A stretch of 64,000 nucleotides of DNA from positions 203,307 to 267,306 of the forward strand of contig NZ_JMQI01000043.1 in assembly GCF_000695625.1 (NCBI RefSeq). The letters run 5' to 3'. Below are positions 15,272 to 24,400 of the stretch, one piece after another (position 1 is the stretch's first letter; each line of letters begins with the position of its first letter). This DNA comes from Amycolatopsis rifamycinica (GTDB lineage: Bacteria; Actinomycetota; Actinomycetes; Mycobacteriales; Pseudonocardiaceae). A model generated the notes under the pieces. It was not told where the DNA came from. It saw only the letters and a program-made list of their open reading frames with translations, and made no database searches. A program made the position numbers and the translations under genes.

Positions 15272-16153
15272 ATGACTAAATCTGGGGGTTCTAGTCGTAA
15301 TCGTATGGAACTGGCGCATTTCCTGCGGACGAGGAGATCACGTTTGTCGCCCGCGGACATTGGATTGTCCGTTTCGTCCGGAAAGCGGCGGACGCCGGGA
15401 CTGCGGCGGGAAGAGGTCGCCGTCGTCGCCGGGATCGGGACGTCCTGGTACGCCTGGCTGGAACAGGGCCGGGACATCAACGTCTCGGAGAACGTCGCCC
15501 GCGCGATCGGGCGGGCGCTGCGCCTCGACCGCTCCGAAGTCCGCTACCTGTACCAGCTGCTGGGGATCAGCCCGGGACAGGACGGACCGGGCGCTCGCGC
15601 CGGCGCGGAGGCGCTGGGCCTGGACACCGGCCGGGTCGTCGACGAATGGCTGCCGAACCCGGCGCTGGTCGTCGACGACCTGTGGAACCTGCTCGACTCC
15701 AACGCCGCGGCGCGCGCGGCCTTCGGGATCGAGGAGGACGACCGCAACCTGCTGGTCAGCTTCTTCACGAGCGAGCGGGTGTGGTCGCGCTACCCGGACC
15801 CGGACCGGGTCGCGCGCGAGGCGGTCGCGCAGTTCCGCGCGGCCGCGGCGGCGCGCTACAACGACCCGGGGTTCAGCAGGCTGGTCGCTTCGCTGTGCTC
15901 GCGCAGCGAGCGCTTCGCCGCGTTGTGGCGCAGCCACGAGGTGCTGGATTCCCGGCTGAAGCGCAAGGAGATCGACCACCCGGAGGTGGGCAGGTTGACC
16001 TTCGACGTGCACACCTGGCGCGTCGACGGCGCCGACGGCATCCGGCTGTTCCTGCACCTGCCGTGCCCGGTCACCGAGACCAGGGCCCGGTTGGAGAAGC
16101 TGCTGCGGCTGCGGGACGCCGTCGTCCGGGAAGCGCAGCCGACGGCGAGCTGA
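15272..16153 (+). CDS. XRE/MmyB-like helix-turn-helix regulator
   Basis: A 293-aa regulator with an N-terminal HTH (FLRTRRSRL, LRREEVAVVAGIGTSWYAWL, EQG) and a MmyB-like ligand-binding domain in the remainder. It has the same architecture as the protein at 3886, and the two frame the AvrD region. The promoter puts the likely transcript start at the ATG at 15272. An internal ATG at 15305 (MELAHFLRTRRS), preceded by a GGGGG tract, aligns better with the start of the 3886 homolog and is the alternative. The last gene of the divergent arm of the AvrD region, it is a good candidate for a product- or precursor-responsive switch. Confidence 0.9.
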   Translation: MTKSGGSSRNRMELAHFLRTRRSRLSPADIGLSVSSGKRRTPGLRREEVAVVAGIGTSWYAWLEQGRDINVSENVARAIGRALRLDRSEVRYLYQLLGISPGQDGPGARAGAEALGLDTGRVVDEWLPNPALVVDDLWNLLDSNAAARAAFGIEEDDRNLLVSFFTSERVWSRYPDPDRVAREAVAQFRAAAAARYNDPGFSRLVASLCSRSERFAALWRSHEVLDSRLKRKEIDHPEVGRLTFDVHTWRVDGADGIRLFLHLPCPVTETRARLEKLLRLRDAVVREAQPTAS

Positions 16154-16156
16154 GCG

Positions 16157-16187
16157 CGAAGGGGCCCTCCTCCGGAGGGCCCCTTCG
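16157..16187. terminator. bidirectional hairpin terminator
   Basis: A perfect 14-bp inverted repeat (16157-16170 with 16174-16187) and a 3-nt loop lie between the convergent XRE regulator and MarR genes. This marks the right edge of the AvrD region. Confidence 0.8.
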
Positions 16188-16188
16188 G

Positions 16189-16641
16189 TCAGCCGTTGAA
16201 CTCGCGCAGCGTCCGCATCGCCCCGGCGAGCTGCGCCGCGTCGTCGCCCAGCGGGGCCAGCACGATCCGGCGCAGGATGTCCGCCGCCGCGGCCCGCGCC
16301 TTGTTCGCCACCTCGAGCCCGTGGTCGGTCAGCGACGCGAACGTCACGCGGCGGTCGTCCGGGCTCGGGACGCGGCAGATCAGGTCGGCCGCGACCAGGC
16401 GGTCGGCCACCTTCGTGAAGCCGCCGCTGGACAGCGCCGCCTCCGTGGCCAGGCGGGTCATCGGCATCCGGTGCTCGGGCGAGCGGACCAGCCGCAGGAG
16501 GATGTCGAACGACGCGGGCGCGAGGCCGAAGCGGTCGGCGATCTCGCCCATCAGCTTGTCCTGCGTGGCCAGGTAGCCCTCGATGACCAGGCCCCACCAG
16601 GTGACGATCTCGTCGTCGTCGGTCTTCGGATCCGGAGTCAC
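16189..16641 (-). CDS. MarR family transcriptional regulator
   Basis: A 150-aa winged-helix repressor of the MarR type. The recognition helix lies in MTRLATEAALSSGGFTKVADRL, and the wing in SPDDRRVTFASLTDHG carries the DxRRV signature. The GTG start is at 16641. It is divergent from the dipeptidase gene (98 bp between), in a gap holding the imperfect palindrome GGTCCG-N5-CGGACC, a possible operator. It may therefore control itself and the dipeptidase. The effector is unknown; MarR proteins often respond to phenolics or oxidants. Confidence 0.92.
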   Translation of the reverse strand: MTPDPKTDDDEIVTWWGLVIEGYLATQDKLMGEIADRFGLAPASFDILLRLVRSPEHRMPMTRLATEAALSSGGFTKVADRLVAADLICRVPSPDDRRVTFASLTDHGLEVANKARAAAADILRRIVLAPLGDDAAQLAGAMRTLREFNG

Positions 16642-16706
16642 CGCGACAGCCTACCGCGGTATCTTCCGGGCGAGAGGTTCCGTCGGGCCCGCCGCGGCGT
16701 TTGTAC

Positions 16707-16723
16707 GGTCCGTATACCGGACC
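16707..16723. promoter_or_regulatory. possible MarR operator palindrome
   Basis: GGTCCG (16707-16712), a 5-nt centre TATAC and CGGACC (16718-16723) form an inverted repeat inside the divergent gap, 17 bp before the dipeptidase start. Position and symmetry fit an operator for the adjacent MarR protein. There is no direct evidence of binding. Confidence 0.35.
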
Positions 16724-16739
16724 ACCCTACGATCGGGCG

Positions 16740-17879
16740 ATGACTAACGAGGCACTACAGCGTGCTACGAAACTGCTGGACGCGGTCATCCTCGCCGACG
16801 GGCACAACGACCTGCCGTGGGAGCTGCGGCAGCACGGTGGCCCGAACCCGGTCGAGGCGGTCGCGTCGCTCGACCTGACCGTGCGGCAGCCCGCGCTGCA
16901 CACCGACTTCCCGAAGCTCGCCGACGGGAAGCTGGGCATGCAGTTCTGGTCGGTGTACGTGCCCTGTGAGTTCGAGGGCCACAGTGCCGTCACCGCCGTT
17001 CTGGAGCAGGTGGAGGTCGTCCACCAGCTGGTCGAGCGCTACCCGGACCGGCTACGGCTGGTCACTACCGCGGACGAGGCCGAGGCCGCGTTCGCCGACG
17101 GCCGGATCGCGTCGCTGCTCGGGGCCGAGGGCGGCCACAGCATCGCCGAGTCGATCGGCGTGCTGCGGATCCTGCGCCGCCTCGGCGTCCGGTACATGAC
17201 GCTGACGCACAACTTCAACACCACCTGGGCCGACGCGGGCACCGACGAGCCGGCCCACGGCGGGCTCACCGAGTTCGGCCGCGACGTCGTGCGCGAGATG
17301 AACAAGATCGGGATGATGGTCGACCTCTCGCACGTCGCGCCGTCGACGATGCGGGCGGCGATCGGGATCAGCTCGGTGCCGGTGATCTTCAGCCACTCCT
17401 CCTGCATCGCGGTGAACGACCACCCCCGCAACATCCCGGACGACGTCCTGGCCATGCTGCCCGGCAACGGCGGCGTCGCGATGATCACCTTCGTGCCCGC
17501 GTTCGTCTCGCCGAAGGTCGCCGCCTGGAACGAACAGCTCGAGGCCGCGATGGCCGAGGCCGGGCTGGAGTACCGGAACCTGACGCTGCGCGGGAAGTTC
17601 GTCCAGGAGTGGGACGGCCCGCCGAAGCCGCTGGCCACCGTCGAGGACGTCGTCGCGCACGTCGAGCACGCCCGCGAGGTCGCCGGCATCGACCACATCG
17701 GCCTCGGCGGCGACTACGACGGCGTCGGCTCGCTGCCGGAGGGCCTGGAGGACACGTCCAAGTACCCGGTGCTGTTCGCGGCGCTGCTCGAGCGCGGGTG
17801 GAGTGAGGACGACTGCGCGAAACTGGCCGGCCGGAACACGCTGCGCGTACTGCGGGAGGTCGACGGTTTCGCCCGTTAG
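16740..17879 (+). CDS. membrane dipeptidase family protein (peptidase M19)
   Basis: A 379-aa metallo-dipeptidase of the renal dipeptidase family. The metal-binding HND is in DGHNDLPW near residue 18, the bridging glutamate in GAEGGHS, further histidines in FSHSSC and nearby, and the acidic loop in GLGGDYDGVGS. It would cleave dipeptides, including D-amino-acid-containing ones, or related amides. No signal peptide is visible, so a cytoplasmic location is likely. The ATG at 16740 gives the usual family length; the frame remains open to 16701. Downstream is a LapA-like membrane protein. Confidence 0.92.
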   Translation: MTNEALQRATKLLDAVILADGHNDLPWELRQHGGPNPVEAVASLDLTVRQPALHTDFPKLADGKLGMQFWSVYVPCEFEGHSAVTAVLEQVEVVHQLVERYPDRLRLVTTADEAEAAFADGRIASLLGAEGGHSIAESIGVLRILRRLGVRYMTLTHNFNTTWADAGTDEPAHGGLTEFGRDVVREMNKIGMMVDLSHVAPSTMRAAIGISSVPVIFSHSSCIAVNDHPRNIPDDVLAMLPGNGGVAMITFVPAFVSPKVAAWNEQLEAAMAEAGLEYRNLTLRGKFVQEWDGPPKPLATVEDVVAHVEHAREVAGIDHIGLGGDYDGVGSLPEGLEDTSKYPVLFAALLERGWSEDDCAKLAGRNTLRVLREVDGFAR

Positions 17880-17925
17880 GGGGTTTGAGGCGGCGCTCCC
17901 CGCGCACCGGACGGACACTGGGCAC

Positions 17926-18333
17926 ATGACGCACGCGCGCGGGGGCGCGGCCGACCGCCCCACCGGTCCCACCCACCACGACCTGCCCGAAGGCGCCCTG
18001 GAGCCCGCCGAGCTGCGCGCCGGCGACGTCCGGCCGGGCGCGGAGGAGGCGACGCCGGTGCGCCCGGCGTCCGCCAAACCGGCGGGCAAGGCCCGCCCGA
18101 CCCGGATCAGCGGCACCTGGGTCGCGGTCATCGCCGGCCTGCTCGTGCTGGTCGTGCTGCTGATCTTCATCCTGCAGAACCTCGCCCCGGCGACGGTCCG
18201 CTTCTTCGGCGCCGAAGGCAGCCTGCCGCTGGCCATCGCCATGCTGTTCTCGGCCATCGGCGGAGCGGCCCTGGTCGCGCTGATCGGCGGCGCCCGCATC
18301 CTCCAGCTGCGAAAGCAAGCCCGCCGCCGCTGA
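17926..18333 (+). CDS. LapA family / DUF1049 membrane protein
   Basis: A 135-aa protein with about 60 residues of low-complexity, Pro/Ala/Gly-rich N-terminus, then two transmembrane helices (VAVIAGLLVLVVLLIFIL and LPLAIAMLFSAIGGAALVAL) joined by QNLAPATVRFFGAEGS. This is the DUF1049 (lipopolysaccharide assembly protein A-like) pattern. It ends in a basic tail (LRKQARRR). In Gram-positives its function is unknown. The ATG at 17926 lies 46 nt after the dipeptidase stop, so they may share a transcript. Confidence 0.85.
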   Translation: MTHARGGAADRPTGPTHHDLPEGALEPAELRAGDVRPGAEEATPVRPASAKPAGKARPTRISGTWVAVIAGLLVLVVLLIFILQNLAPATVRFFGAEGSLPLAIAMLFSAIGGAALVALIGGARILQLRKQARRR

Positions 18334-18338
18334 CGCGC

Positions 18339-18397
18339 CACTTTCACGTGAAAGTGTTCCGGAGTAACCACCTCCGGGTCACTTTCACGTGAAAGTG
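18339..18397. repeat. two copies of an 18-bp perfect palindrome flanking a small hairpin
   Basis: CACTTTCACGTGAAAGTG occurs at 18339-18356 and again at 18380-18397. Between them is a second inverted repeat, CCGGAG-N7-CTCCGG. The whole unit lies between convergent genes and can fold as separate or one large hairpin. It may serve as a bidirectional terminator or be a dispersed intergenic repeat. Confidence 0.85.
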
Positions 18398-18401
18398 CCC
18401 G

Positions 18402-19232
18402 TCAGACGATGATGGCGGTCATTGTCAGCAGCTGGGCGCAAACGTTTTCGTCGCCGGTGGTGCGGACGCCGTCGGTGCTGGTGGTGTTGCGGGTGCAGAG
18501 GCGCCAGAACGTGTCCAGGTCCGTCGTCACCGTGGCCAGCGGGGTGCGGGACGGCGGCGCGCCGCGGTCCAGGACCCAGCCGTCGCGCTCGCGGCGCGCG
18601 TACCACCGGCCCTGGCCGGTCACCGTGTAGCCGACCTGCTTGCCGACGCGGGCATCGACGTCACGCAGGGTGTGCGGCAGCGCGCGGACGAACGTGTCCG
18701 CGATCGGCTCGGCGTACTCCGCCTCCAGCGGCGTGTGCTCCAGTGCCTCGCGGATCTGCACGTGGTGCACCCAGAACTCCGAATAGTCGCGGGCCGCGTC
18801 GAGCCAGCGCGGCGCGGGCTCGTCGCCGGCCCAGCTCACGGGCCCGCCAAAGGCGTCGAGGTCCAGCTGCGCCCAGTACTCGGTCGTCTGGCCCATGAAC
18901 TCGTACAGCATCGTGAGCAGGACGTCGGTCGAGAGCCGGCGGCACGCGACGACCCACTCCTCGTTGATCCGGTCGATGAACCGCGGGAAGGCTTCACCCG
19001 GACGGGGGGCATCCGCGGCGTGCCCGTCCCGGCCCCGGGACAACCGGCCGACCTTGTCACCCAGAAGGTGGGCGGCGACGTCCTTGACCGTCCAGCCGGC
19101 GCACATGGTCGGCCGCGTCCAGTCCTCGTCGGTGAGGGCGCCGAGCAGCGTCATCAGTGCCTGTTCTTCCTTGGAGAAGTACGGGAGAACGTCGATCGGC
19201 GGGCCCCAGCGCGTCGGACTCATGGCCTCCAT
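18402..19232 (-). CDS. maleylpyruvate isomerase N-terminal domain / DinB-fold protein
   Basis: A 276-aa protein of the MDMPI_N/DinB-like family, common in actinomycetes and often tied to mycothiol-dependent chemistry. The N-terminal pattern LTDEDWTRPTMCAGWTVKDV followed by AAHLLGD gives the first metal-binding histidine. Later histidines occur in SEFWVHHVQIRE. The C-terminal part (GVRTTGDENVCAQLLTM) matches the small C-terminal domain usually seen. No specific substrate can be assigned. The start is the ATG at 19232, with a second in-frame ATG at 19223 equally possible. It stands alone between a palindromic repeat and the Abi-alpha gene. Confidence 0.85.
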   Translation of the reverse strand: MEAMSPTRWGPPIDVLPYFSKEEQALMTLLGALTDEDWTRPTMCAGWTVKDVAAHLLGDKVGRLSRGRDGHAADAPRPGEAFPRFIDRINEEWVVACRRLSTDVLLTMLYEFMGQTTEYWAQLDLDAFGGPVSWAGDEPAPRWLDAARDYSEFWVHHVQIREALEHTPLEAEYAEPIADTFVRALPHTLRDVDARVGKQVGYTVTGQGRWYARRERDGWVLDRGAPPSRTPLATVTTDLDTFWRLCTRNTTSTDGVRTTGDENVCAQLLTMTAIIV

Positions 19233-19306
19233 CCAACACGCAAGTCACACCTCCATTCGGCCTACCCGCAGGTAGCATCGGCGCGTAAGCAGAGGGGAGC
19301 AGGGCC

Positions 19307-20092
19307 GTGGACGCAGAGCGACCGAACGGCCGGGGGGCCGTGGACGACGTGGCCGGCCTGGCCCGCCGCGCCGGTCAGCTGGCGGGCTGGGCCGCGCGCA
19401 CCGGCATCGCGCTCGGCCGCAAGCTCCCCGGCGTCGAGACCGCCGAACGCGGGGTGCGCGAGGTCGAGCGCCAGCTGCTGACCGAGCTGCGCCGCCGGCT
19501 CGACGAGGTCGACGACCCGTACCACGCGGCGCTCACCGCGGCGTCCGCGATGCACCGCGCGACGGCACCCCGCGAAGCGGGCGTCACGCTCGTGCCGGTG
19601 CGCGACAACCACGCCGAGCCGCTGCGCGCGGCGATGGCCGAGCTGCTCAACCACTCCATCGGCTTCGGCCGCGAGCGCGCCCGCGAATACTTCTACGCGG
19701 TCATCCTGCGCCAGCTGACCCCGGACGAAGCCCGGATCCTCTCCGCGCTGTCGGACGGCTCGCCGTTCCCCGCTGTCGACGTCGTCGAGCGCACCGGCCT
19801 CGGCGGCAACGGCCGGGTCGTGCTGCGCAACGCCTCGACGGTCGGCAAGGCGGCCGGGGTGTCCCTGCCCGACCAGGTGCCCGGCTACGTCACCCGGCTG
19901 ATCGGGCTCGGCCTGGTCGACCTCGACGAAGAGGTGCCGTCGCTGGAGACGCAGTACGAAATCCTGCTGACCGACGAGACGGTGCGCGAGGCGGAAAAGC
20001 ACGTCCGGCGCGCGAAGTTCGTCCGGCGCACGATCCACGTTTCGCGCCTCGGCGCGCAGTTCTGGCAGGCCTGCGACCCGAGTCTCGGATAG
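19307..20092 (+). CDS. Abi-alpha (DUF4393) family protein
   Basis: A 261-aa cytoplasmic-looking protein. Residues about 90-250 match what I know of the Abi-alpha/DUF4393 family, with the LTPDEARILSALSDGSPFP segment and a YVTRLIGLGLVDLDEE motif that looks like a winged-helix tail. The family was named from a Lactococcus abortive-infection locus, but most members have no tested function. The GTG start at 19307 has AGGGGAG upstream. The DUF445 gene begins 4 nt after its stop, so the two are certainly co-transcribed. Confidence 0.75.
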   Translation: MDAERPNGRGAVDDVAGLARRAGQLAGWAARTGIALGRKLPGVETAERGVREVERQLLTELRRRLDEVDDPYHAALTAASAMHRATAPREAGVTLVPVRDNHAEPLRAAMAELLNHSIGFGRERAREYFYAVILRQLTPDEARILSALSDGSPFPAVDVVERTGLGGNGRVVLRNASTVGKAAGVSLPDQVPGYVTRLIGLGLVDLDEEVPSLETQYEILLTDETVREAEKHVRRAKFVRRTIHVSRLGAQFWQACDPSLG

Positions 20093-20096
20093 CCGG

Positions 20097-21332
20097 ATGG
20101 GGGCCTTCCTCGGCGGCATCGTCGCCGACTTCGCGCAGCACTGGCCCCTCTACGTCTCGATCCCGGTCGTCGCGGCGCTGATCGGCTACGGCACCAAGCT
20201 GGTCGCGATCCGGATGATGTTCCAGCCGGTGGAGTTCGTCGGCGTCAAGCCGTTCCTGGGCTGGCAGGGCATCGTCCCGAAGCGCGCGGCCCGGATGGCG
20301 AGCATCGCCTGCGACACGATGACCGAGCAGCTGATCAAGCCGGCCGAGGTGGTGGCGCGGCTGGACGCCGGGCGGATCGCGAAGGAGATCGAGAAGCCGC
20401 TGCTGGCGGGCGTTGAGGACATCGTCCGCGAGGTGGCGGGCCACTACCAGCCGGGCCTGTGGGAATCCCTCCCGGTCCGCGTCCAGCGGCTGGTGATCGA
20501 GCGCGTCCAGCACGAGTCACCCCGGATGGTCGCGGCGGTGCTCGACCTCATCAAGTCCGATGTGGACAGCGTGTTCGACCTGAAGGGCATGGTGGTCACC
20601 AGCCTGGTCAAGGACAAGCGGCTGCTGAACCGCATCTTCCAGGAGGCGGGCGCCGAGGAGTTCAAGTTCATCGCCCGCTCCGGCCTGGTGTTCGGCGGTG
20701 CGATCGGCGTGGTCCAGATGGTGGCCTGGGTGCTGTTCAAGTTCCCGCCGATCATGCCGGTGTTCGGCCTGTTCACCGGCTGGTTCACGGACTGGCTGGC
20801 CCTGCGGATGATCTTCTACCCGATCGAGCCGCGCCGGTACTTCGGCGTCCAGTGGCAGGGGCTGTTCCTGAAGCGGCGGGCGGAGGTCGCGGAGGCCTAC
20901 GGGTCGCTGATCGCGAAGGAGATCATCACGCCGCACAACGTGATCGAGGCGATCCTGCACGGGCCGCTGTCGGACCGGGTGCTGGCGCTGATCCAGCGCC
21001 AGCTGGACCGGGAGCTGGGCCGCCGGGTGAAGCCGCTGCTGGTGTTCGCGGTGGGCAGCCGCAAGTACCAGGACATGAAACTGGCGATCGCGTCCCAGAT
21101 CATGTCCCGCCTCCCAGAGACGATGCGGTACATCGAGGACTACGCGACGGACGCGATGGACATCCGGAACGTGCTGGTGTCGAAGATGAAGGAGCTGTCC
21201 CCGAAGGAGTTCGAGAGGCTGCTGCGCCCGGCGTTCGAGCAGGACGAGTGGATCCTGATCGCGACGGGCGCGGTGCTGGGCTTCGCGGTCGGTGAGGCTC
21301 AGGTGCTGGTCCTGGAGCACCTGGCGGCTTAG
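20097..21332 (+). CDS. DUF445 family membrane protein
   Basis: A 411-aa protein with an N-terminal transmembrane helix (VSIPVVAALIGYGTKLVAI) followed by MMFQPVEFVGVKPFLGWQG and IVPKRAARMA. A central membrane segment comes next, then a second copy of the same motif, FYPIEPRRYFGVQWQGLFLK, and a final helix. The duplicated pattern and ends match DUF445, a widespread membrane family of unknown function. It follows the Abi-alpha gene by 4 nt. There is no evidence of a transport or catalytic role. Confidence 0.88.
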   Translation: MGAFLGGIVADFAQHWPLYVSIPVVAALIGYGTKLVAIRMMFQPVEFVGVKPFLGWQGIVPKRAARMASIACDTMTEQLIKPAEVVARLDAGRIAKEIEKPLLAGVEDIVREVAGHYQPGLWESLPVRVQRLVIERVQHESPRMVAAVLDLIKSDVDSVFDLKGMVVTSLVKDKRLLNRIFQEAGAEEFKFIARSGLVFGGAIGVVQMVAWVLFKFPPIMPVFGLFTGWFTDWLALRMIFYPIEPRRYFGVQWQGLFLKRRAEVAEAYGSLIAKEIITPHNVIEAILHGPLSDRVLALIQRQLDRELGRRVKPLLVFAVGSRKYQDMKLAIASQIMSRLPETMRYIEDYATDAMDIRNVLVSKMKELSPKEFERLLRPAFEQDEWILIATGAVLGFAVGEAQVLVLEHLAA

Positions 21333-21482
21333 GCGAAGCCGCGCCTCGGCGAGGTGGCGGCCGCCTCGGGCGGCCGAGCGGGCGTACAAGTCCACCCGAA
21401 CGGCCGTACCCGCGGACGTATCCCCGTCGTCACCTGCCGCCTCTACTTTGCGTCAGGAAGACCGATTCGCCGGGAGACTCCC

Positions 21483-24400
21483 ATGGCCGAGACCGCGGAA
21501 CCGTGGCACCAGGAAATCCGGCTCGCGATGACCATGGTCGGCGGGGCCAGCCTGGCCATCTGGATGGGCGGGGTCGCCACCGAGACGTCGCAGCTGCTGC
21601 GGCAGTCGCGGGACCGGAGCGGCGGCGGGGTCTACCGCACCCTGCTCGACCTGCTGCGGGCGAGCGTCTCGATCGACGTCCTCACCGGGACCAGCGCCGG
21701 TGGCATCAACGCCGCCTGCCTGGGCCTGGCCGAGGCCTTCGGCTCCACTCCGCAGGTCCTCCGGAACACCTGGATCACCACCGGCTCGCTGGAAAACCTC
21801 GTGCGGGACGCCGACGAGGCACACCCGCGATCGGTGCTCGACGGGGACCGCGTCCTGCTCGGCGACCTCGAGAAAGCGCTGCGGCGGATCACCGCCGCAG
21901 GCGTGCCGCCGGAGGACGATCCCGACATCACCGTGCTGCTCACCGGCACCATGATCGACGGCGAGACCACCCGGTTCGACGACGCGCTCGGGAACCTGGT
22001 GCGGGACACCGAACACCGGATGCTCTTCCGGTTCTGTGGTACACAGTGGACGGTCGGCGTGGAGGGGCCGCTGGCGCTGGCGGCCCGCTCCACCGCGTCC
22101 TTCCCCGGTGCGTTCGAGCTGTCGCGGATGCCGATCGGCACCGAGGGCACCGACCGGCTGCACCCGGACATGACGCCGTACACCGAGCTGACCCGCTCGC
22201 ACTGGCTCACCGACGGCGGCGTGCTGCTCAACAAGCCGCTGCGGCCCGCCCTGCGCGAGATCTTCGAGCGCACGTCGCACGCCGATGTCCGGCGGCTGCT
22301 GCTCTACGTCGTGCCCACCGGCGAAGGCGAAACCGACGCCGCCGGCTGCGATTCCGCGAACCCGCCGCTGCTTTCGAACGCGATGGCCAAGGTCGTCAAC
22401 ACCGTGATGAGCCAGTCGATCAGCGCCGAGCTGGACGACCTGACCCGGCACAACGACGCCGTGGTCCGCGCGCGCGACACCCGGGTCTCGCTCGCCGCCC
22501 TTGGCCTGCGCGGCGGTCCCGGGTGCCTGGTCGACGCGCGGATCGCCGCCGCCTACCGCGAGCGGCGGACCGCCGAGGACGCCGCCGAGCTGGTGCGCGT
22601 CGCCGCGCGGCGGTACGCGCTGGCCGAACCCGGCACCGAATGGGCCTCCGGGCTGTCGCGGCGGCTGCGGGACATCGCCGTGGCGGGGCTCCAAGGCGAC
22701 ATCCCCGCCACGCCGCCGCCGCCGAGCGTGGCGGTCGCCGAGCTGGCCGCCTACCGGACGACCGCGCTCGACGACGCCGTCGCGATCGGCCTGCAGCTGA
22801 TCAACGCCGGCTTCCGCCTCCAGCGGGACGCCACGCGGACGCGGGAACTCAACTCCGCGCGCGAAAAGCTGCACCAGGCGCGCCGGACCGCCGGCCGGGG
22901 TGTCCGGCTGGGACAGTGGGTCACCGCGCACCCCGGGCCCGGCGGCAGCTCGCTCGAGACGTGGATCGGCGCACTCGCCCGGGAATGGGTCGAACCGGCC
23001 AAGACGGCCGCGGTCGCCGAGGCGTGGCCGCTGCTGGTCGCGGGGCTGCGGTCCGCGGCACCGGCGTTGCGGGCGCTGGCCGAAGCCGCACCCGGGAAGG
23101 CGGAATCCGTCACGACGCTGCTGGACTGGCTCGCGTTGACGCCCGATGCGGCCGACGAGGTGGTCCAGGCGCGCCTGCTCACCCTGCACGTGGCGACGCG
23201 CGGGCTGCTCGCCCAGGCGCCGTCGGTCGACCAGCGGGTCGACCTCGTGCAGGTCAGCGCCGATTCCCGGACGCTGCTCGACATGACGCGGCGCCGGTCG
23301 TGGGACAAGCTGACCGGGATGCAGGCGAGCTGCTTCGGCGCGTTCTACAAGGCGTCGTGGCGGGCCAGCGACTGGATGTGGGGCCGCGTCGACGGCGCGG
23401 GCTGGCTGGTCCAGTGCCTGCTCGACCCGGTCCGCCTGGCGACGCTGCGTGACGTCGTCGGGCGTGAGCGGTTCCGCGACGAGTTCGCCGCCGCGCTCAA
23501 GCCAGGGTGGCGCAAGCCGGACGAGCGCGACCGGTGCACCCCGGCCGAAATCGGGCAGCTGCGCGACCAGCTGACGGCCGAGCTGGCCTTCCTCGGCCTG
23601 GACGCCGACCTCGAACCGGTCGCGTTCGGCGACCGCCGCCCGGTCAGCCTGCCGGTGACGGCCATGGTGCTGGCCCGGACGCGGCAGGCCGAGATCGCCG
23701 CGGAGGAGCTCCCGGTCGTCACGCTCGCCTCGCGCTACGACGCCGACGACCGCCCGGACATCGGGAAGGCGCTGGCCGAGGACCTGCCCGGGGTCGACGC
23801 CGGTGCCGCGCAGGCCCGGTTCCAGGCCTGCCGCGTCTCGGCCGAGAAGCTCGCCGGGGAGCAGGGCACGGCCCGGCTGACCCGGACGCTCGTCGCGGTC
23901 GGCGCCGCCACGGTCAACGCCGGCACGGTCGCGTTCCGGCTGCCCGGCGGGTGGCCGCAGACGGTCGCGGGTCTGCTGCGGACGGTCGCCAGGAGCACGG
24001 CGAGGGTCTCGCGGGGCGCGTCCCGGCTCGGGACCGGGGGTTCGCTCGCGGCGGGGGTGCTGGCGCTGCTGGCCGGGCTGGTGATCGGCAGCAACGGCGG
24101 CGCGGTCCTGCAGTGGGCCGGCCTCCCGGTCCTGGCCGGCGCGGCCGTCTACCTGGCGACGGCGCTGCTGACGGCGGGCCACAAGGTGCGCTGGTTGTTG
24201 ACGGCGCTCGGGACGCTGGTGGTCGCGGCGCTGCTGCTGGCCGCGTTCCTGCCCCCGCTGGCCCGGCCGTTCTTCGGCTGGCTCGGGGACGTCGTGGCCG
24301 GGTGGCGCCGCGGCGAGGGCGCGGTGTGGTGGCTGGTGGTCGCCGGCCTGCTCATCCTGCCCGCGGTCGTGACGCCGGTGAGCGCCCTGTGGCGCCGGCT

